Shown: piece after piece, positions 9,150-19,024 of the stretch
Layout: the number at the start of each line of letters is the position of its first letter
How positions within the stretch are numbered: the first letter of the stretch is position 1
DNA from: Desulfobacteraceae bacterium
Lineage (GTDB): Bacteria > Desulfobacterota > Desulfobacteria > Desulfobacterales > Desulfosarcinaceae
Assembly (NCBI GenBank): GCA_003599575.1
Contig: QZKV01000148.1
Location: forward strand, 1-64,000
DNA length: 64,000 nucleotides
Reading direction: 5' to 3'
Translations under genes and position numbers: made by a program
Notes under the pieces: model-generated
The model's database searches: none
Seen by the model: the letters and a program-made list of their open reading frames with translations, nothing else
What the model was told of the DNA's origin: nothing

Positions 9150-9436
9150 AGCGAAAGCTGCATGGGTTGACAAGCTGCGTGAGCTTGGTCGTGGAGAACG
9201 GCCGGCCCAGTGAAACAGGTATGGACTTTTGAGCGGAAATGTCATACTAAGTTCCGTTTCTCACGCTTGCGGCTTGCACGCACAAGCCAACAATGCGCTG
9301 TGAGAATAACCATGGAAACAACTGGAGCCTTTCCCTTCTTTTGCATTCTTCATTTTAAAAACAATTCCGGATCGTCATACATGCTTATCATTATCAAGAA
9401 ATGCCCGTTCTCCGGGCTGAAGGAGTGTACTTCCAG

Positions 9437-11275
9437 ATGACCGATTCATCTAAATCCAACCCGTCCATCCGCAATGTGGCCATCATCGCCCACGTGGACC
9501 ATGGCAAGACCACTCTGGTGGATGCTATGTTCCGGCTGTGCGGGTTGTTCCGCGAGGGTCAGAACGTAAACGAACGGCTCATGGACAACCTGGACCTGGA
9601 ACGCGAACGCGGCATTACGATTGCCGCGAAGAACTGCTCGGTGCATTGGCGCGATGTCAAAATAAACATCATCGACACCCCGGGTCATGCCGATTTCGGG
9701 GGGGAAGTGGAACGCGCCCTTTCCATGGCCGATGGCGCACTGCTTCTGGTGGATGCCTCCGAAGGTCCGCTGCCGCAAACGCGTTTTGTGCTCGAAAAAG
9801 CATTGGCCGCAGGTCTTCCGATCATTGTGGTGATCAACAAGATCGACCGCAAGGATGCCCGGCCCGAACAAGTGCTGGATCAAATCTACGATCTGTTCAT
9901 CGACCTGGACGCCAGCGATGCGCAGCTGGACTTTCCCTATATCTACGCCATCGGACGCGACGGCATTGCCCAGACGCACCCCAACGAACCGGGTAGCAAT
10001 CTGGATCCGCTGCTGGACATGATTCTGCAAAAGATTCCACCGCCGGTGTATCAGCCGGAGCTTCCTCTTCAGATGCTGGTTTCGGATCTGGGCTGGTCCG
10101 ATTATTTGGGCCGTCTGGCCGTTGGCAAGGTGGCCAACGGGCGCGCGCGGATCAAAGACGCCCTGGTTTGCATCGGCGTCGACGGCGAGCAGCGGCCACT
10201 CAAAGTCGCCTGCCTGCAGACCTACGAGGGGCCGGCCCTCAAAGAGGTTGAGGCGGCCGATCCGGGTGAGATCGTCGTTTTGGCAGGTATCGACGAGGTG
10301 CGGATCGGCGATACGATTTGCACGCGGGGCACCGGCAAAGCCCTTAAACGCATCCGGGTGGACGAACCCACCGTAGCCATGCGCTTCACCATCAACACCT
10401 CGCCGTTCGCCGGACGCGAGGGCCGCTTCACGCAATCGCGCCATCTGCGCGAGCGATTGTTTAAAGAGACCTTGCGCAATGTCGCCATCCAGGTGGAAGA
10501 AACCGACCAGCGCGAAGAATTTCTGGTAAAAGGCCGGGGCGAATTCCAATTGGCCATCATGATCGAGACCATGCGGCGGGAAGGTTTCGAACTGGCCGTG
10601 GGCCGTCCGGAGGTGCTTTTCAAATGGCGCGGGGCCGCCAAAATGGAGCCCATGGAACGGCTGTTTGTGGATTGCGATGAACGTTTCATGGGGGTGGTGA
10701 CCGAAAAACTGTCCTCACGCAAGGCGCTGATGACCAACCTGATCAACCATGGCAGCGGCCGGGTGCGCATCGAGTTCAGCATCCCGTCGCGCGGACTGAT
10801 CGGCTATCGCGATGAGTTTCTGACCGATACCAAGGGCACCGGCCTGCTGAATTCCTATTTTGCCGGGTATGATGATTATCGCGGGGAATTTCCCAGTCGT
10901 TTTACCGGGTCGATCGTTTCGGACCGCCAGGGTACGGCCGTGGCCTACGCGCTTTTCAACCTGGAACCGCGCGGTCAATTGTTCACCCGGCCTGGCGAGC
11001 CGGTGTACGAGGGCTTGATTTTCGGCGAACACAACCGCCCCAGCGATCTCAATGCCAACCCCTGCAAGGAAAAGAAGCTGACCAACATGCGCGCCTCGGG
11101 TCATGACGAAAACGTCGTTCTGACGCCGGTCAAACCAATGACCCTGGAGTGGGCCGTTCACTTCATCCGCGAAGACGAGATGGTGGAGGTCACGCCCCAA
11201 TCCATCCGCCTGCGCAAATCGATTCTCACGGCGCAACAGAGATACCGCGCGCGCAGCGAAAAGGCGGCCGGATAA
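9437..11275 (+). CDS. typA: Ribosome-associated GTPase TypA/BipA
   Basis: A 612-residue translational GTPase of the TypA/BipA family, which binds the ribosome and supports 50S assembly and stress adaptation. The GTP-binding motifs are G1 AHVDHGKT (residues 17-24), G2 with RERGITI, G3 DTPGHADF and G4 NKID. Domain II, the EF-G-like domains and the C-terminal domain ([23 protein letters not shown] near 453) follow in normal order, and the length is typical. The ATG at 9437 has AGGAG 11 bases upstream; a longer frame from 9401 lacks a ribosome site and family support. It is a housekeeping gene. Confidence 0.97.
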   Translation: MTDSSKSNPSIRNVAIIAHVDHGKTTLVDAMFRLCGLFREGQNVNERLMDNLDLERERGITIAAKNCSVHWRDVKINIIDTPGHADFGGEVERALSMADGALLLVDASEGPLPQTRFVLEKALAAGLPIIVVINKIDRKDARPEQVLDQIYDLFIDLDASDAQLDFPYIYAIGRDGIAQTHPNEPGSNLDPLLDMILQKIPPPVYQPELPLQMLVSDLGWSDYLGRLAVGKVANGRARIKDALVCIGVDGEQRPLKVACLQTYEGPALKEVEAADPGEIVVLAGIDEVRIGDTICTRGTGKALKRIRVDEPTVAMRFTINTSPFAGREGRFTQSRHLRERLFKETLRNVAIQVEETDQREEFLVKGRGEFQLAIMIETMRREGFELAVGRPEVLFKWRGAAKMEPMERLFVDCDERFMGVVTEKLSSRKALMTNLINHGSGRVRIEFSIPSRGLIGYRDEFLTDTKGTGLLNSYFAGYDDYRGEFPSRFTGSIVSDRQGTAVAYALFNLEPRGQLFTRPGEPVYEGLIFGEHNRPSDLNANPCKEKKLTNMRASGHDENVVLTPVKPMTLEWAVHFIREDEMVEVTPQSIRLRKSILTAQQRYRARSEKAAG

Positions 11276-11465
11276 GGGGCCTGCTCCGATTCGCCATTTC
11301 CGTTGACTTTGGTTTGCGGAGATAGAAAATCGGGGGCTTGGACGTGCCGATGGGAACACGATACCTGTCATGCAGGTGTCCGGAGACACCTTGGGCCGGC
11401 CAATTTTTGGAGCAAAGAAACAGACCCTTGCTGAAGAATTTTTTTTGTTTGACTTTTTAATCCCA
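11276..11465 (+). promoter_or_regulatory. Structured leader between typA and pqiA
   Basis: Two hairpins overlap by a few bases and cannot form together: ACCTG/CAGGT around 11362-11376 and GGTGTC/GACACC around 11374-11391. A T-run lies further on at about 11440. This could be the typA terminator region or an attenuator for the pqi operon; sequence alone does not decide. Confidence 0.3.
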
Positions 11466-12092
11466 ATGATTCCAATTAGAAACATGCAGCCGGACGCCTA
11501 TATAGCCTGCCCCGAGTGTGATTTGCTGCATCGGCGCGAACCGTTGCCGCCCAACGGCATGGCGACGTGCCGGCGTTGCGGGGCGGTATTGTACCGGGGC
11601 CAATACAAAAGCCTGGACCGCACATTGGCCATGTCCCTCACCGGTATGATCCTTTTCGCGATGTCCAATCTCAACCCTTTTCTGACCTTGCATCTGGAAG
11701 GTCAGGTGCAGGAAACCACGTTGATCAGCGGGGTCATTGAATTGTATCGCCAGGATATGCCGATCCTGGCCGCGCTGGTGCTGGCGACCGGGATCGTTTT
11801 TCCGCTGGTCACATTGGCCGGCTTGACCTATGTGCTTCTGCCGCTGAAATTCAATCGCAGACCGTGGGGGATGGCAGCCATATTCCGAATCATCTCTAAT
11901 CTGAAGCCCTGGGGAATGACCGAAGTCTTCTTACTGGGCATCCTGGTATCGATAGTGAAGCTGACCAATATGGCGCAGATTGTTCCGGGAGTGGCGCTGT
12001 ATGCTTTTGCGGGCCTGGTTTTCGTCGTCGCCGCCACGGCGGCATCCTTGAATCCGGATACGGTATGGCAGCGGTTGCCGGTGAAACGATGA
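11466..12092 (+). CDS. pqiA: PqiA-like membrane protein, N-terminal half
   Basis: A 208-residue inner-membrane protein matching the first half of paraquat-inducible protein A. A zinc-ribbon-like segment at the N-terminus (CPECD ... CRRCG) is followed by four hydrophobic segments and the PqiA signature ISGVIELYRQDMPILAALV. PqiA partners the PqiB MCE tube and PqiC lipoprotein in lipid traffic between inner and outer membranes. In E. coli both halves are one protein; here they are two genes joined by an ATGA overlap. The start is uncertain: ATGs at 11466 and 11484 are both plausible, and neither has a strong ribosome site. Confidence 0.85.
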   Translation: MIPIRNMQPDAYIACPECDLLHRREPLPPNGMATCRRCGAVLYRGQYKSLDRTLAMSLTGMILFAMSNLNPFLTLHLEGQVQETTLISGVIELYRQDMPILAALVLATGIVFPLVTLAGLTYVLLPLKFNRRPWGMAAIFRIISNLKPWGMTEVFLLGILVSIVKLTNMAQIVPGVALYAFAGLVFVVAATAASLNPDTVWQRLPVKR

Positions 12093-12736
12093 ACGCTGAT
12101 CAAAAATCGGCGCTGACGGCCGGAAAGGCCGGGCTGGTCAGTTGCCGGGAATGCCGGCTGTTATCCCGGCTGCCGGCCACCACAGCGCGTGCCCAGCCGA
12201 TATGCCCGCGCTGCGGGGCGACCCTGCATCCACGCAAACCCAACAGCATCGCGCGAACCTGGTCGCTGGTGCTGGCCGCCATGATCATGTACGTACCGGC
12301 CAATGTGCTGCCGGTCATGCACACCACCTATTTCGGCAAAATCAAGTCCGACACGATCCTCAGCGGGGTCCACTATTTCATGATCAGCGGCAGCTGGCAT
12401 ATCGCTCTGATCATTTTTATCGCCAGCGTGATCGTTCCGGCCTTCAAGCTGGTGGTTCTCGTTTTCTTGTTGATCTCACTGCATCGCCGCTCCGATCGCT
12501 ATCCCGAAGAGCGCACCCGTTTGTATCGTATCATCGAAGTCATCGGACGCTGGTCCATGGTGGACCTCTTTGTCGTAACGGTTGTGGTGGCGCTGTTGCA
12601 GTTGGGAAGTTTGGCGAGTGTGCGAGCGGGTCTTGGGGCGATCTTTTTCGGGGCGGTGGTGGTGATCACGATGATCGCCGCCAGGAGTTTCGATCCGCGG
12701 TTGATCTGGGACGCAATGGAGCATCGAAAAAAATGA
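12089..12736 (+). CDS. pqiA: PqiA-like membrane protein, C-terminal half
   Basis: A 215-residue inner-membrane protein equal to the second half of PqiA. It repeats the architecture of its neighbour: a Cys4 ribbon (CRECR ... CPRCG), then membrane segments with VLAAMIMYVPANVLPVM and the DTILSGVHYFMISGSWHIALIIF signature region. Its ATG overlaps the upstream stop (ATGA), indicating translational coupling and probably equal amounts of both halves. A longer frame from 12065 would overlap more and is less likely. It works with the following pqiB and pqiC products. Confidence 0.88.
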   Translation: MNADQKSALTAGKAGLVSCRECRLLSRLPATTARAQPICPRCGATLHPRKPNSIARTWSLVLAAMIMYVPANVLPVMHTTYFGKIKSDTILSGVHYFMISGSWHIALIIFIASVIVPAFKLVVLVFLLISLHRRSDRYPEERTRLYRIIEVIGRWSMVDLFVVTVVVALLQLGSLASVRAGLGAIFFGAVVVITMIAARSFDPRLIWDAMEHRKK

Positions 12737-14421
12737 CTGACGAGCACCAGGAACAATCTCCGAACCTCGCGGCCATCCCGCAACCGGTCCTGCGCAAATC
12801 AAAACGTCTGGGCGTGATTTGGATCATTCCCGTGATCGCCGCCCTGGTGGGCATCTGGCTGGCCGTCCGGGCCGTAACCCTCGCTGGACCGACCATCACC
12901 ATCGCCTTCAAGTCGGCCGAGGGTCTTGTGGCGGGCAAGACCAAGATCAAGTTTAAGGATGTGGAGGTCGGCCAGGTCGAGTCACTCGGCCTCAGCCCGG
13001 ATTTGTCCCACGTGACGGTCAGGGCCTCCATGGTGGGGGATATCGAGCCCTATCTCACTACCAACACGCAATTCTGGGTGGTTCGGGCCCGGGTTGCGGC
13101 CGGCGCGGTGTCCGGGCTGAGCACGTTGTTCTCGGGAGCCTACATCGGCATGGACCCGGGCCAGGCCGGAGAGCCCGCGCGCTCGTTTACCGGGCTGGAG
13201 TCACCGCCGGCGGCCACCGTGGACACCCCGGGCCGTTTCTTCAATTTGCGTGCGGAAAGTTTGGGATCTTTGGACGTGGGTTCACCGGTCTATTATAGAA
13301 AAATCAAGGTCGGCCAAGTGGTTCGGTACGAAATGACCAAAGACGGCTCGGCAGTGAATATTCGGCTTTTCATCCAGGCGCCGCATGATAAAGGCGTTCA
13401 CGTCAATACCCGTTTCTGGGAGGCCAGCGGCTTTGATGCCACTATCGACACCAGCGGGGTACGGATCAACACCGATTCACTGATCAATTTGCTCATCGGG
13501 GGAATCGCCTTTCAAACCCCCACGAACCTTCAGCCCGGGCCAACGGCGCCGGAGGACCATACCTTTGTCTTGTACAGCAGTCGCGAGCAGATCGATGAAC
13601 CCGTCTATATGCAGAAATTGTATTTGATCTCTTATTTTGACGACAACGTGCGCGGGTTGAGCAAAGGCGCGGCGGTCGAATTCCGCGGGATAAAAATCGG
13701 CGAAGTCGTCGATGTGAAACTGGAATTTTCCGAAAAGCAGTCCGCTTTCCGCACCCCTGTGCTCATGGTCATTGAGCCGGAGCGGATCGACATAGCGGGA
13801 GAAAACAAGGTCGACAAGGAAGGTTTGATCCTGAAATTAATTGAAAGGGGCTTGCGCGCACAGGCACGCACCGCATTGCTGCTTACCGGGCAATTGTATG
13901 TCCATCTGAGCATGTACCCTGAGGCGGCGCCCCAGAAACTGCGCCACGCCGGACCCTATGCGGTCATCCCCAGCGTACCCGGCACAACCGAAGAGATCAC
14001 CAGCGGTATCACCACGTTTCTAAAAAGGCTCGAAAAGCTGCCCTTGGAGCAGATTGGCAGCGACTTGAGCGCAAGCTTGGGTCATATCCGGCAACTGGTC
14101 GCTTCCGAGGATTGGGTGGCCGCCTTGGGCTCGCTGCGCCACAGCCTGAATCAATTGGAAAGCTTCACCGCCGCCTTGAACAGCGAGGTGGCCCCCGAAT
14201 TCAAAACAGCCCTGGCGCAGCTGCAACGGACCCTGGCCCAGAGCGAACACACCTTGTCCGCGGCCGAAGGTCTGGTCGGCGGCAATGCGCCGCTGGGCTA
14301 TGATGTGCAACAGATGCTCCGCGAACTGACCAAGGCCGGCCGCGCGGTCACGGCATTGGCCGATTACCTGCAGCGCAATCCGGACGCTTTCATTTTCGGG
14401 AAAGGAGCCCCCCAGCCATGA
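12733..14421 (+). CDS. pqiB: PqiB-like MCE-domain protein
   Basis: A 562-residue periplasmic protein anchored by one N-terminal membrane helix (about residues 25-48, LGVIWIIPVIAALVGIWLAV). Three MCE/MlaD domains follow, starting near residues 52, 165 and 290, and then a helical tail (about 420-540). PqiB hexamers stack into a tunnel that carries lipids across the periplasm. Length and three-MCE layout match PqiB better than MlaD (one MCE) or YebT (seven). The ATG overlaps the previous stop (ATGA), keeping the operon tightly coupled. Confidence 0.92.
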   Translation: MTDEHQEQSPNLAAIPQPVLRKSKRLGVIWIIPVIAALVGIWLAVRAVTLAGPTITIAFKSAEGLVAGKTKIKFKDVEVGQVESLGLSPDLSHVTVRASMVGDIEPYLTTNTQFWVVRARVAAGAVSGLSTLFSGAYIGMDPGQAGEPARSFTGLESPPAATVDTPGRFFNLRAESLGSLDVGSPVYYRKIKVGQVVRYEMTKDGSAVNIRLFIQAPHDKGVHVNTRFWEASGFDATIDTSGVRINTDSLINLLIGGIAFQTPTNLQPGPTAPEDHTFVLYSSREQIDEPVYMQKLYLISYFDDNVRGLSKGAAVEFRGIKIGEVVDVKLEFSEKQSAFRTPVLMVIEPERIDIAGENKVDKEGLILKLIERGLRAQARTALLLTGQLYVHLSMYPEAAPQKLRHAGPYAVIPSVPGTTEEITSGITTFLKRLEKLPLEQIGSDLSASLGHIRQLVASEDWVAALGSLRHSLNQLESFTAALNSEVAPEFKTALAQLQRTLAQSEHTLSAAEGLVGGNAPLGYDVQQMLRELTKAGRAVTALADYLQRNPDAFIFGKGAPQP

Positions 14422-15008
14422 GCGCCCTCCTGCGCCCGCGCATGCGGGCCTTCCTGTTGCTGATACTCCTTTCGGCCGGTTGCCGGGCTGCATCGCCGCC
14501 GATCGCCTACTACACCCTCGGCTCTGCGGAGGGGGCAGCGGACGCCCTTGAAACCTCATCGACCAAAACCACCATCGGCATCGGCCCGGTCTCCTTGCCC
14601 CAATATCTGGACCGGCCGCAACTGGTCACGCGCACAGGGCCCCATCGGCTGCGCTTCGACGATTTTCATCTTTGGGCCGGTTCCCTGTCGGAGGAGATTG
14701 CACGCGTTGTGGCCGAAAACCTCATGCTGATGACCCGCTCCCCGCGCGTCGCGCGCCTGCCCTGGGGACACCGCTTCCGGCCCGATATCGTCATCGGTAT
14801 CGAGGTCCTCAATTTCGAGGCGCATGCGGATGGAAGGGTCCACTTGATGGCCGCCGTAGCCTTGTCCGATCGGCGCAGCGATGCCGAGACAACCTGGACG
14901 GTCGATTTGAAGGAAGAGGCCGGCGGCCGCAGCATTGCGGACCTGGTTGCCGCGCAAAGCCGCCTGATCGCCGAATTGAGCCGCCGAATCGCGGCAGCGA
15001 TCCCTTAG
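14418..15008 (+). CDS. pqiC: PqiC-like outer-membrane lipoprotein
   Basis: A 196-residue lipoprotein of the ABC-type transport auxiliary (PqiC/YmbA, DUF330) family. The signal peptide ends in the lipobox LSAGC (Cys22). The mature part has the typical YYTLG start, the segment IGIGPVSLPQYLDRPQLVTR and FDDFHLWAGSLSEEIARVVAENL. PqiC sits in the outer membrane and docks to the PqiB tunnel. The start overlaps the pqiB stop (ATGA). It closes the four-gene operon and is followed by a short hairpin before the convergent cysQ. Confidence 0.9.
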   Translation: MSALLRPRMRAFLLLILLSAGCRAASPPIAYYTLGSAEGAADALETSSTKTTIGIGPVSLPQYLDRPQLVTRTGPHRLRFDDFHLWAGSLSEEIARVVAENLMLMTRSPRVARLPWGHRFRPDIVIGIEVLNFEAHADGRVHLMAAVALSDRRSDAETTWTVDLKEEAGGRSIADLVAAQSRLIAELSRRIAAAIP

Positions 15009-15033
15009 CTAATCCGCGCGGAAGCGCACAGAA

Positions 15034-15060
15034 ACCCGCATCCACTGCATCTCTGCGGGT
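15034..15060 (+). terminator. Hairpin between convergent pqiC and cysQ
   Basis: A 7-bp stem ACCCGCA/TGCGGGT with a 13-nt loop lies in the 71-nt gap between the two stop codons. Only a weak T-rich tail follows, so termination is plausible but not certain. Confidence 0.4.
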
Positions 15061-15079
15061 GTGTCATTTATTCCCCGCA

Positions 15080-15913
15080 TCATCTCTGCTGATCAGGTAA
15101 TTCCACGATAAACCAAGGATTGAGCAAGGATTTCTTGTTGTAGCGCAGGGGCGTTCGGCCTTCAAATTCCAGCACGTGCGCTCCGGCGGCCTCGGCCACG
15201 GCCTGACCGGCTGCGGTATCCCACTCCATGGTCGGTCCCAGGCGCGGGTATTGATCGGCCGCTCCTTCGGCGACCAGGCAGAATTTCAACGAACTGCCGG
15301 CGGATATGAACGCGATATCCTTTTTTGCGGATCGCACCTGCGCCAGATAATCTTCCAGCTCCTGCGTTGCATGCGACCGGCTGCCGGCCAGCGTGAACGG
15401 TCGCGCGGCCTGCCGATTCGGCAGCCGTTGCGCGGAAGCAATCAGCTCGTCGAGCGCGACTGCATCCATGGCCTTGATCCGGCCAAGGGTTGCCTGTGCA
15501 TCGGTCACCTTGTAGGCGCCGCGATTTTTTTCTGCGAAATAGAGCCGATCCATGACAGGCACATAGATGACTCCTCCTATGGGCCTGTCGACATCCATCA
15601 AAGCAATATTGACCGTGAACTCACCATTGCGCTTGATGAATTCCTTGGTGCCGTCCAGCGGATCGACCAACCAATAGTATTTCCACGCCCGGCGTTGTTC
15701 GAAGGGAATATCGCGCCCCTCCTCGCTCAACAACGGCAGGGCCGATGGGGCCAGAATCGATCGAATGATCGTATGGGCCTGCTTGTCGGCAACGGTCACC
15801 GGAGAATGGTCCGCTTTATGTTCCACCTTGATGTCGGTTGCGTACAGCTCCAAGATCTTGCGCCCCGCCTGGCAGGCGGCCTGAATTGCCAATCCAATCC
15901 ACTCGGTTTTCAT
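15080..15913 (-). CDS. cysQ: 3'(2'),5'-bisphosphate nucleotidase CysQ
   Basis: A 277-residue lithium-sensitive phosphatase of the inositol-monophosphatase fold that hydrolyses PAP (left after sulfotransfer from PAPS) to AMP. The metal-site motifs are present: SPVTVADKQA near residue 38, LLSEEG near 62, WLVDPLDGTKEF near 80-91 and MEWDTAAGQAV near 230. The ATG at 15913 follows AAGGG at short spacing; an upstream TTG/GTG-type extension to 15964 is unlikely. PAP removal is needed when sulfotransferases are active. The window encodes both a PAPS-forming Sat-CysC and a sulfotransferase, so this gene fits a sulfated-glycan pathway, although it is outside that operon. Confidence 0.93.
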   Translation of the reverse strand: MKTEWIGLAIQAACQAGRKILELYATDIKVEHKADHSPVTVADKQAHTIIRSILAPSALPLLSEEGRDIPFEQRRAWKYYWLVDPLDGTKEFIKRNGEFTVNIALMDVDRPIGGVIYVPVMDRLYFAEKNRGAYKVTDAQATLGRIKAMDAVALDELIASAQRLPNRQAARPFTLAGSRSHATQELEDYLAQVRSAKKDIAFISAGSSLKFCLVAEGAADQYPRLGPTMEWDTAAGQAVAEAAGAHVLEFEGRTPLRYNKKSLLNPWFIVELPDQQR

Positions 15914-16683
15914 GACACCCTTTCGGCGGCTTGCGCAAGCGCAGCGCTTCAGCTTGCCGTTCACTCAGCCGCATCAATGCTTGCCTGCATGTTTTGTCAT
16001 CGGTGATCCGCACTGTCAATGGGTACTTGCCGTGATCAATGTTCAGACCCTCCTCCGGACCTGCCGCAAGGTTGGTCGCTGATCTTGGGCGGTCAAACGA
16101 CGGGAAGGCCGCCTGCCGAACCGGATGTCAGACTGCAAATGAACCAATTTTTCCCAAGGCTGCTGTTTTCGTGCATTGGCCTTGCGGTTCAACTCCGTAG
16201 TTTTTGCAAGCTGCCGCCGCCGCAAACGATTCAAATGACCGTTAAGCCCCATGATACCGGGCCAAACGGATCTTCTCATTTTCAAAAAACCCTTTTGCCG
16301 GCAGTGTTTCTATTGGTGGCATTTTAATTGCAGCCCGATCATTGATTTTGTGCCGGCGCACCCCGGTGAAGGGGACGCCGGTTGAGGCGTCGGGCCGGCC
16401 TTGCTGTCTCGGGCAGGGAAGTGAGAAAGGAGGGTTTTCTGAGTTCAAAAAAATACCGCAGGTTTATCGCATGTGCAGTTTTCGTATTTCGCTGTGGCCA
16501 ATGGTGCATACCAAATGCCCGGATCGTGAGGCAACATGATCCGGGGCAGATCGATCCATTCCAGGAATACTGATCCGCCGGGCAGACACCTTGTGACCAT
16601 TCGGTATGGTCATTCGTTCTTTGTTACGGATGATGGTATGCCCGCATGGTTTTCCTGGAATGCCGGGAGGAGAAGAACCGCTT
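15914..16683 (+). promoter_or_regulatory. Long structured intergenic leader
   Basis: 770 nt without a convincing gene precede the secreted CBM-like protein. Three hairpins stand out: GCCGGCG/CGCCGGT enclosing CCCC/GGGG at about 16351-16381; CCCGGATC/GATCCGGG at 16518-16545; and TGACCAT/ATGGTCA at 16594-16612. An A/G-rich ribosome-site-like run (GAGAAAGGAGG) at about 16421-16435 has no long frame behind it. It is probably a regulated 5' UTR. No known riboswitch class was recognised. Confidence 0.4.
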
Positions 16684-18960
16684 ATGCAACAGGAGCTATC
16701 ATTTTCACACGGCATTGCATCTCGTATGTTGAATCGGGTTTCAAGAAGAACGCATTTTGATAAACCGCCTAGCGCATCAAGCGCAATTCCTGCAAAAGCG
16801 CCTGCTGAACGCCACGCCCGAAAATGGGGAGTCCTGTTTTCATTTCGGAGAGCCGCTCCCCGCCTAGCGGCGATTTTGATTTGCCTGCTTTTAAGTGCTC
16901 TGCCGTCCCTTGCGGCGGCCGCCAGCGTCACCTTGGCATGGGATCCGGTCGCGCCTGCGCCGAGCGGATATAAGTTGTTTATGCGGACTTCCAGCGGGAG
17001 CTACAATTACGCCAGTCCTGCCTGGCAGGGGGCGACCACGACCGGCACCATCGACCAGTTGCAGCCGGGACAGAGCTACAGCTTTGTTGCGCGCGCATTC
17101 ACCGCCGGCAGCGAAAGCGGCAATTCCAATGAAGTTCAATACACTGTGCCCAACAACCGGCCGGTGGCCGATGCCGGGCCCGATCTGGCGGTGAATTCCG
17201 GGGCCGGCGTAACGTTGGATGGACGGGGATCGAAAGATCCGGATGGTTCCATTGCGTCCTATCGTTGGACTCAGACCGGCGGGCCGGCGGTATCCCTGAC
17301 CAACGGCAGCACGGCTCAAGCCACCTTCAAAGCTCCCAGCGTCACCGCCACCACCACGCTGGTCTTTCAACTGACCGTGGCCGATGCACAGGGCCTTAGC
17401 GCCTCCGATGCGTGCACGGTAACGGTCGTCGCCCAGGCCCCGGCTCCGGTGGATTCCGATAATGACGGCGTTCCGGACGTGGATGAGATCAATCGATACG
17501 GCACCGACCCCTACAACCGGGATACGGATGGGGACGGCGTCAGCGATGGCGATGAGATCAAGTCGGGAACCGACCCGCGGGTAGGGGAAATTGGTTCGGG
17601 CACAGGCAAAATCTGGATCGAGGCGGAAGAGGGCGATATTTACGCCCCCATGCAAATAACCGCGCATACGAGCGCATCCAACGGTGATTGCATTCGCGTG
17701 CCGAGCGGTTCCGGCACCGGCGGGTACGCCGCTTACCGGTTTGACATTCAAGAAGCAGGCAGTTATTGGATATGGGGAAGATTTCTGGCGCCAAATGGTG
17801 CAAGCAACTCTTTTTTCATCTCCGTGAACGGCGAATCAAATGCCATTTGGAGTCTGCCGGCGAGCACGGCTTGGCAGTGGGCCCGATTCGGTGCCGCGAA
17901 GACCTTTCAGGCCGGCCGTCATACGATCCTCATCCGGCACCGTGAATACAACACTCATTTGGACAGGCTGCTGATTACCAAGGATTCCACATATGTGCCC
18001 GAGGGCGAAGGTGAGCCCCTGGCCGGTCCGGCAACCCATGTGGTGATCGAGGCCGAAAGCGGAATACCGAACCGGCCCATGCAGGTTCAACTCGACCCCT
18101 CCGCCTCGGGGCAAGGATATGTCTGGGCTCCCCCGGGTAAAGGCTTCTTCACCAGCCCCTCGATCAACGCCGGCCTGGTAGAGTATGAGTTTTCCGTTTC
18201 GCAAAGCGGCGATTACCGCATTTGGGGACGCGTCCGGGCGCCCTCGGGAACGGATGACTCCTTTTTCGTTGCCGTGGATGACGGAGCGTACGAGCGCTGG
18301 GATACACAGCGCGGGACCGCTTGGACCTGGGACCTGGTGAATGCTGTCAACATCGCCGATCCGAGGGTCTACCGCTTAACGGCGGGACGCCATACCCTTT
18401 CCGTCATGCAACGGGAGGACGGCACCCAGCTCGACAAGATCGTCATCACCAACAATCCACTCTATACGCCCCAGGGGGCAGGTGAACCGGCAAACCCATC
18501 CCAGGTGGCCGAGCCGGTCACCCATGTCACTCTGGAAGCCGAAGACGCCCTGATTGTTGCGAAGTTCCAGCGCCAAAGCTCTGCAGCCGCATCCGCGGGC
18601 GCATTTCTCTGGGTTCCCCAGGGCACGGGCAATTACCTTGTTCCCACGGCCGGTGCAGGACTTGCGGCATTTGATTTTTACGTATCGGAAAGCGGCGATT
18701 ACCGGATTTGGGGCCGTGTGCTGGCACCATCCTCCGCGGATGATTCCTTCTTCGTGGCCATGGATGATGGGACATACGGCCGGTGGAACACGCAACCCGG
18801 TACGCAATGGACCTGGGATTCCGTTGCGGTCGGTGCGGTCGATCCCTTGCTTTACCGGCTTCAAGCGGGCATGCACACCTTCCATCTCATGCAGCGCGAG
18901 GACGGCACGCGGATCGATAAGCTGATCATCACCAAAAACCTGGGGTTCAACCCAAATTGA
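16684..18960 (+). CDS. Secreted multidomain protein: FN3, PKD, thrombospondin-3 repeats and three CBM-like modules
   Basis: A 758-residue exported protein. A long N-terminal region leads to a hydrophobic core (LAAILICLLLSALPSLAAA, about residues 59-77). Next come an FN3-like domain (about 79-160), a PKD-like domain (165-255), a calcium-binding thrombospondin type 3 stretch (DSDNDGVPD, DTDGDGVSDGDE; 258-295), and three homologous modules of about 150 residues. Each of these has an IEAE opening, a SGDYRIWGRV strand, DSFFVA, and a closing TxLDKxxITxNxxYxP. These modules resemble CBM6-type or malectin-like sugar-binding folds. No catalytic domain was recognised. The ATG at 16684 follows GGGAGGAG; other starts are possible. 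The following gene encodes a secreted beta-helix lyase, so both may act on the same glycan. Confidence 0.8.
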   Translation: MQQELSFSHGIASRMLNRVSRRTHFDKPPSASSAIPAKAPAERHARKWGVLFSFRRAAPRLAAILICLLLSALPSLAAAASVTLAWDPVAPAPSGYKLFMRTSSGSYNYASPAWQGATTTGTIDQLQPGQSYSFVARAFTAGSESGNSNEVQYTVPNNRPVADAGPDLAVNSGAGVTLDGRGSKDPDGSIASYRWTQTGGPAVSLTNGSTAQATFKAPSVTATTTLVFQLTVADAQGLSASDACTVTVVAQAPAPVDSDNDGVPDVDEINRYGTDPYNRDTDGDGVSDGDEIKSGTDPRVGEIGSGTGKIWIEAEEGDIYAPMQITAHTSASNGDCIRVPSGSGTGGYAAYRFDIQEAGSYWIWGRFLAPNGASNSFFISVNGESNAIWSLPASTAWQWARFGAAKTFQAGRHTILIRHREYNTHLDRLLITKDSTYVPEGEGEPLAGPATHVVIEAESGIPNRPMQVQLDPSASGQGYVWAPPGKGFFTSPSINAGLVEYEFSVSQSGDYRIWGRVRAPSGTDDSFFVAVDDGAYERWDTQRGTAWTWDLVNAVNIADPRVYRLTAGRHTLSVMQREDGTQLDKIVITNNPLYTPQGAGEPANPSQVAEPVTHVTLEAEDALIVAKFQRQSSAAASAGAFLWVPQGTGNYLVPTAGAGLAAFDFYVSESGDYRIWGRVLAPSSADDSFFVAMDDGTYGRWNTQPGTQWTWDSVAVGAVDPLLYRLQAGMHTFHLMQREDGTRIDKLIITKNLGFNPN

Positions 18961-19024
18961 GCAACCCTCAACCTCATTTTCAATGAGCAGCAGGTATTAA
19001 TTCAGACCTCCAAAGGAAATTGTC

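Larger units (their letters stand above)
8887..9436. other. Intergenic region carrying an inverted pair of REP doublets
   Basis: 550 nt between the SLC13 gene and typA. Two REP doublets (8917-8965 and 9101-9149) face each other and enclose 135 nt without a reading frame, giving a structure like a BIME or MITE. The 280 nt before typA are AT-richer and probably contain its promoter. Confidence 0.6.

Noticed and set aside
16340-16440. GEMM (c-di-GMP) riboswitch upstream of the secreted CBM-like gene
   Set aside because: The hairpins are strong, but the conserved GEMM core segments (AAACC and GGGACGCAAAGCC type) are absent.
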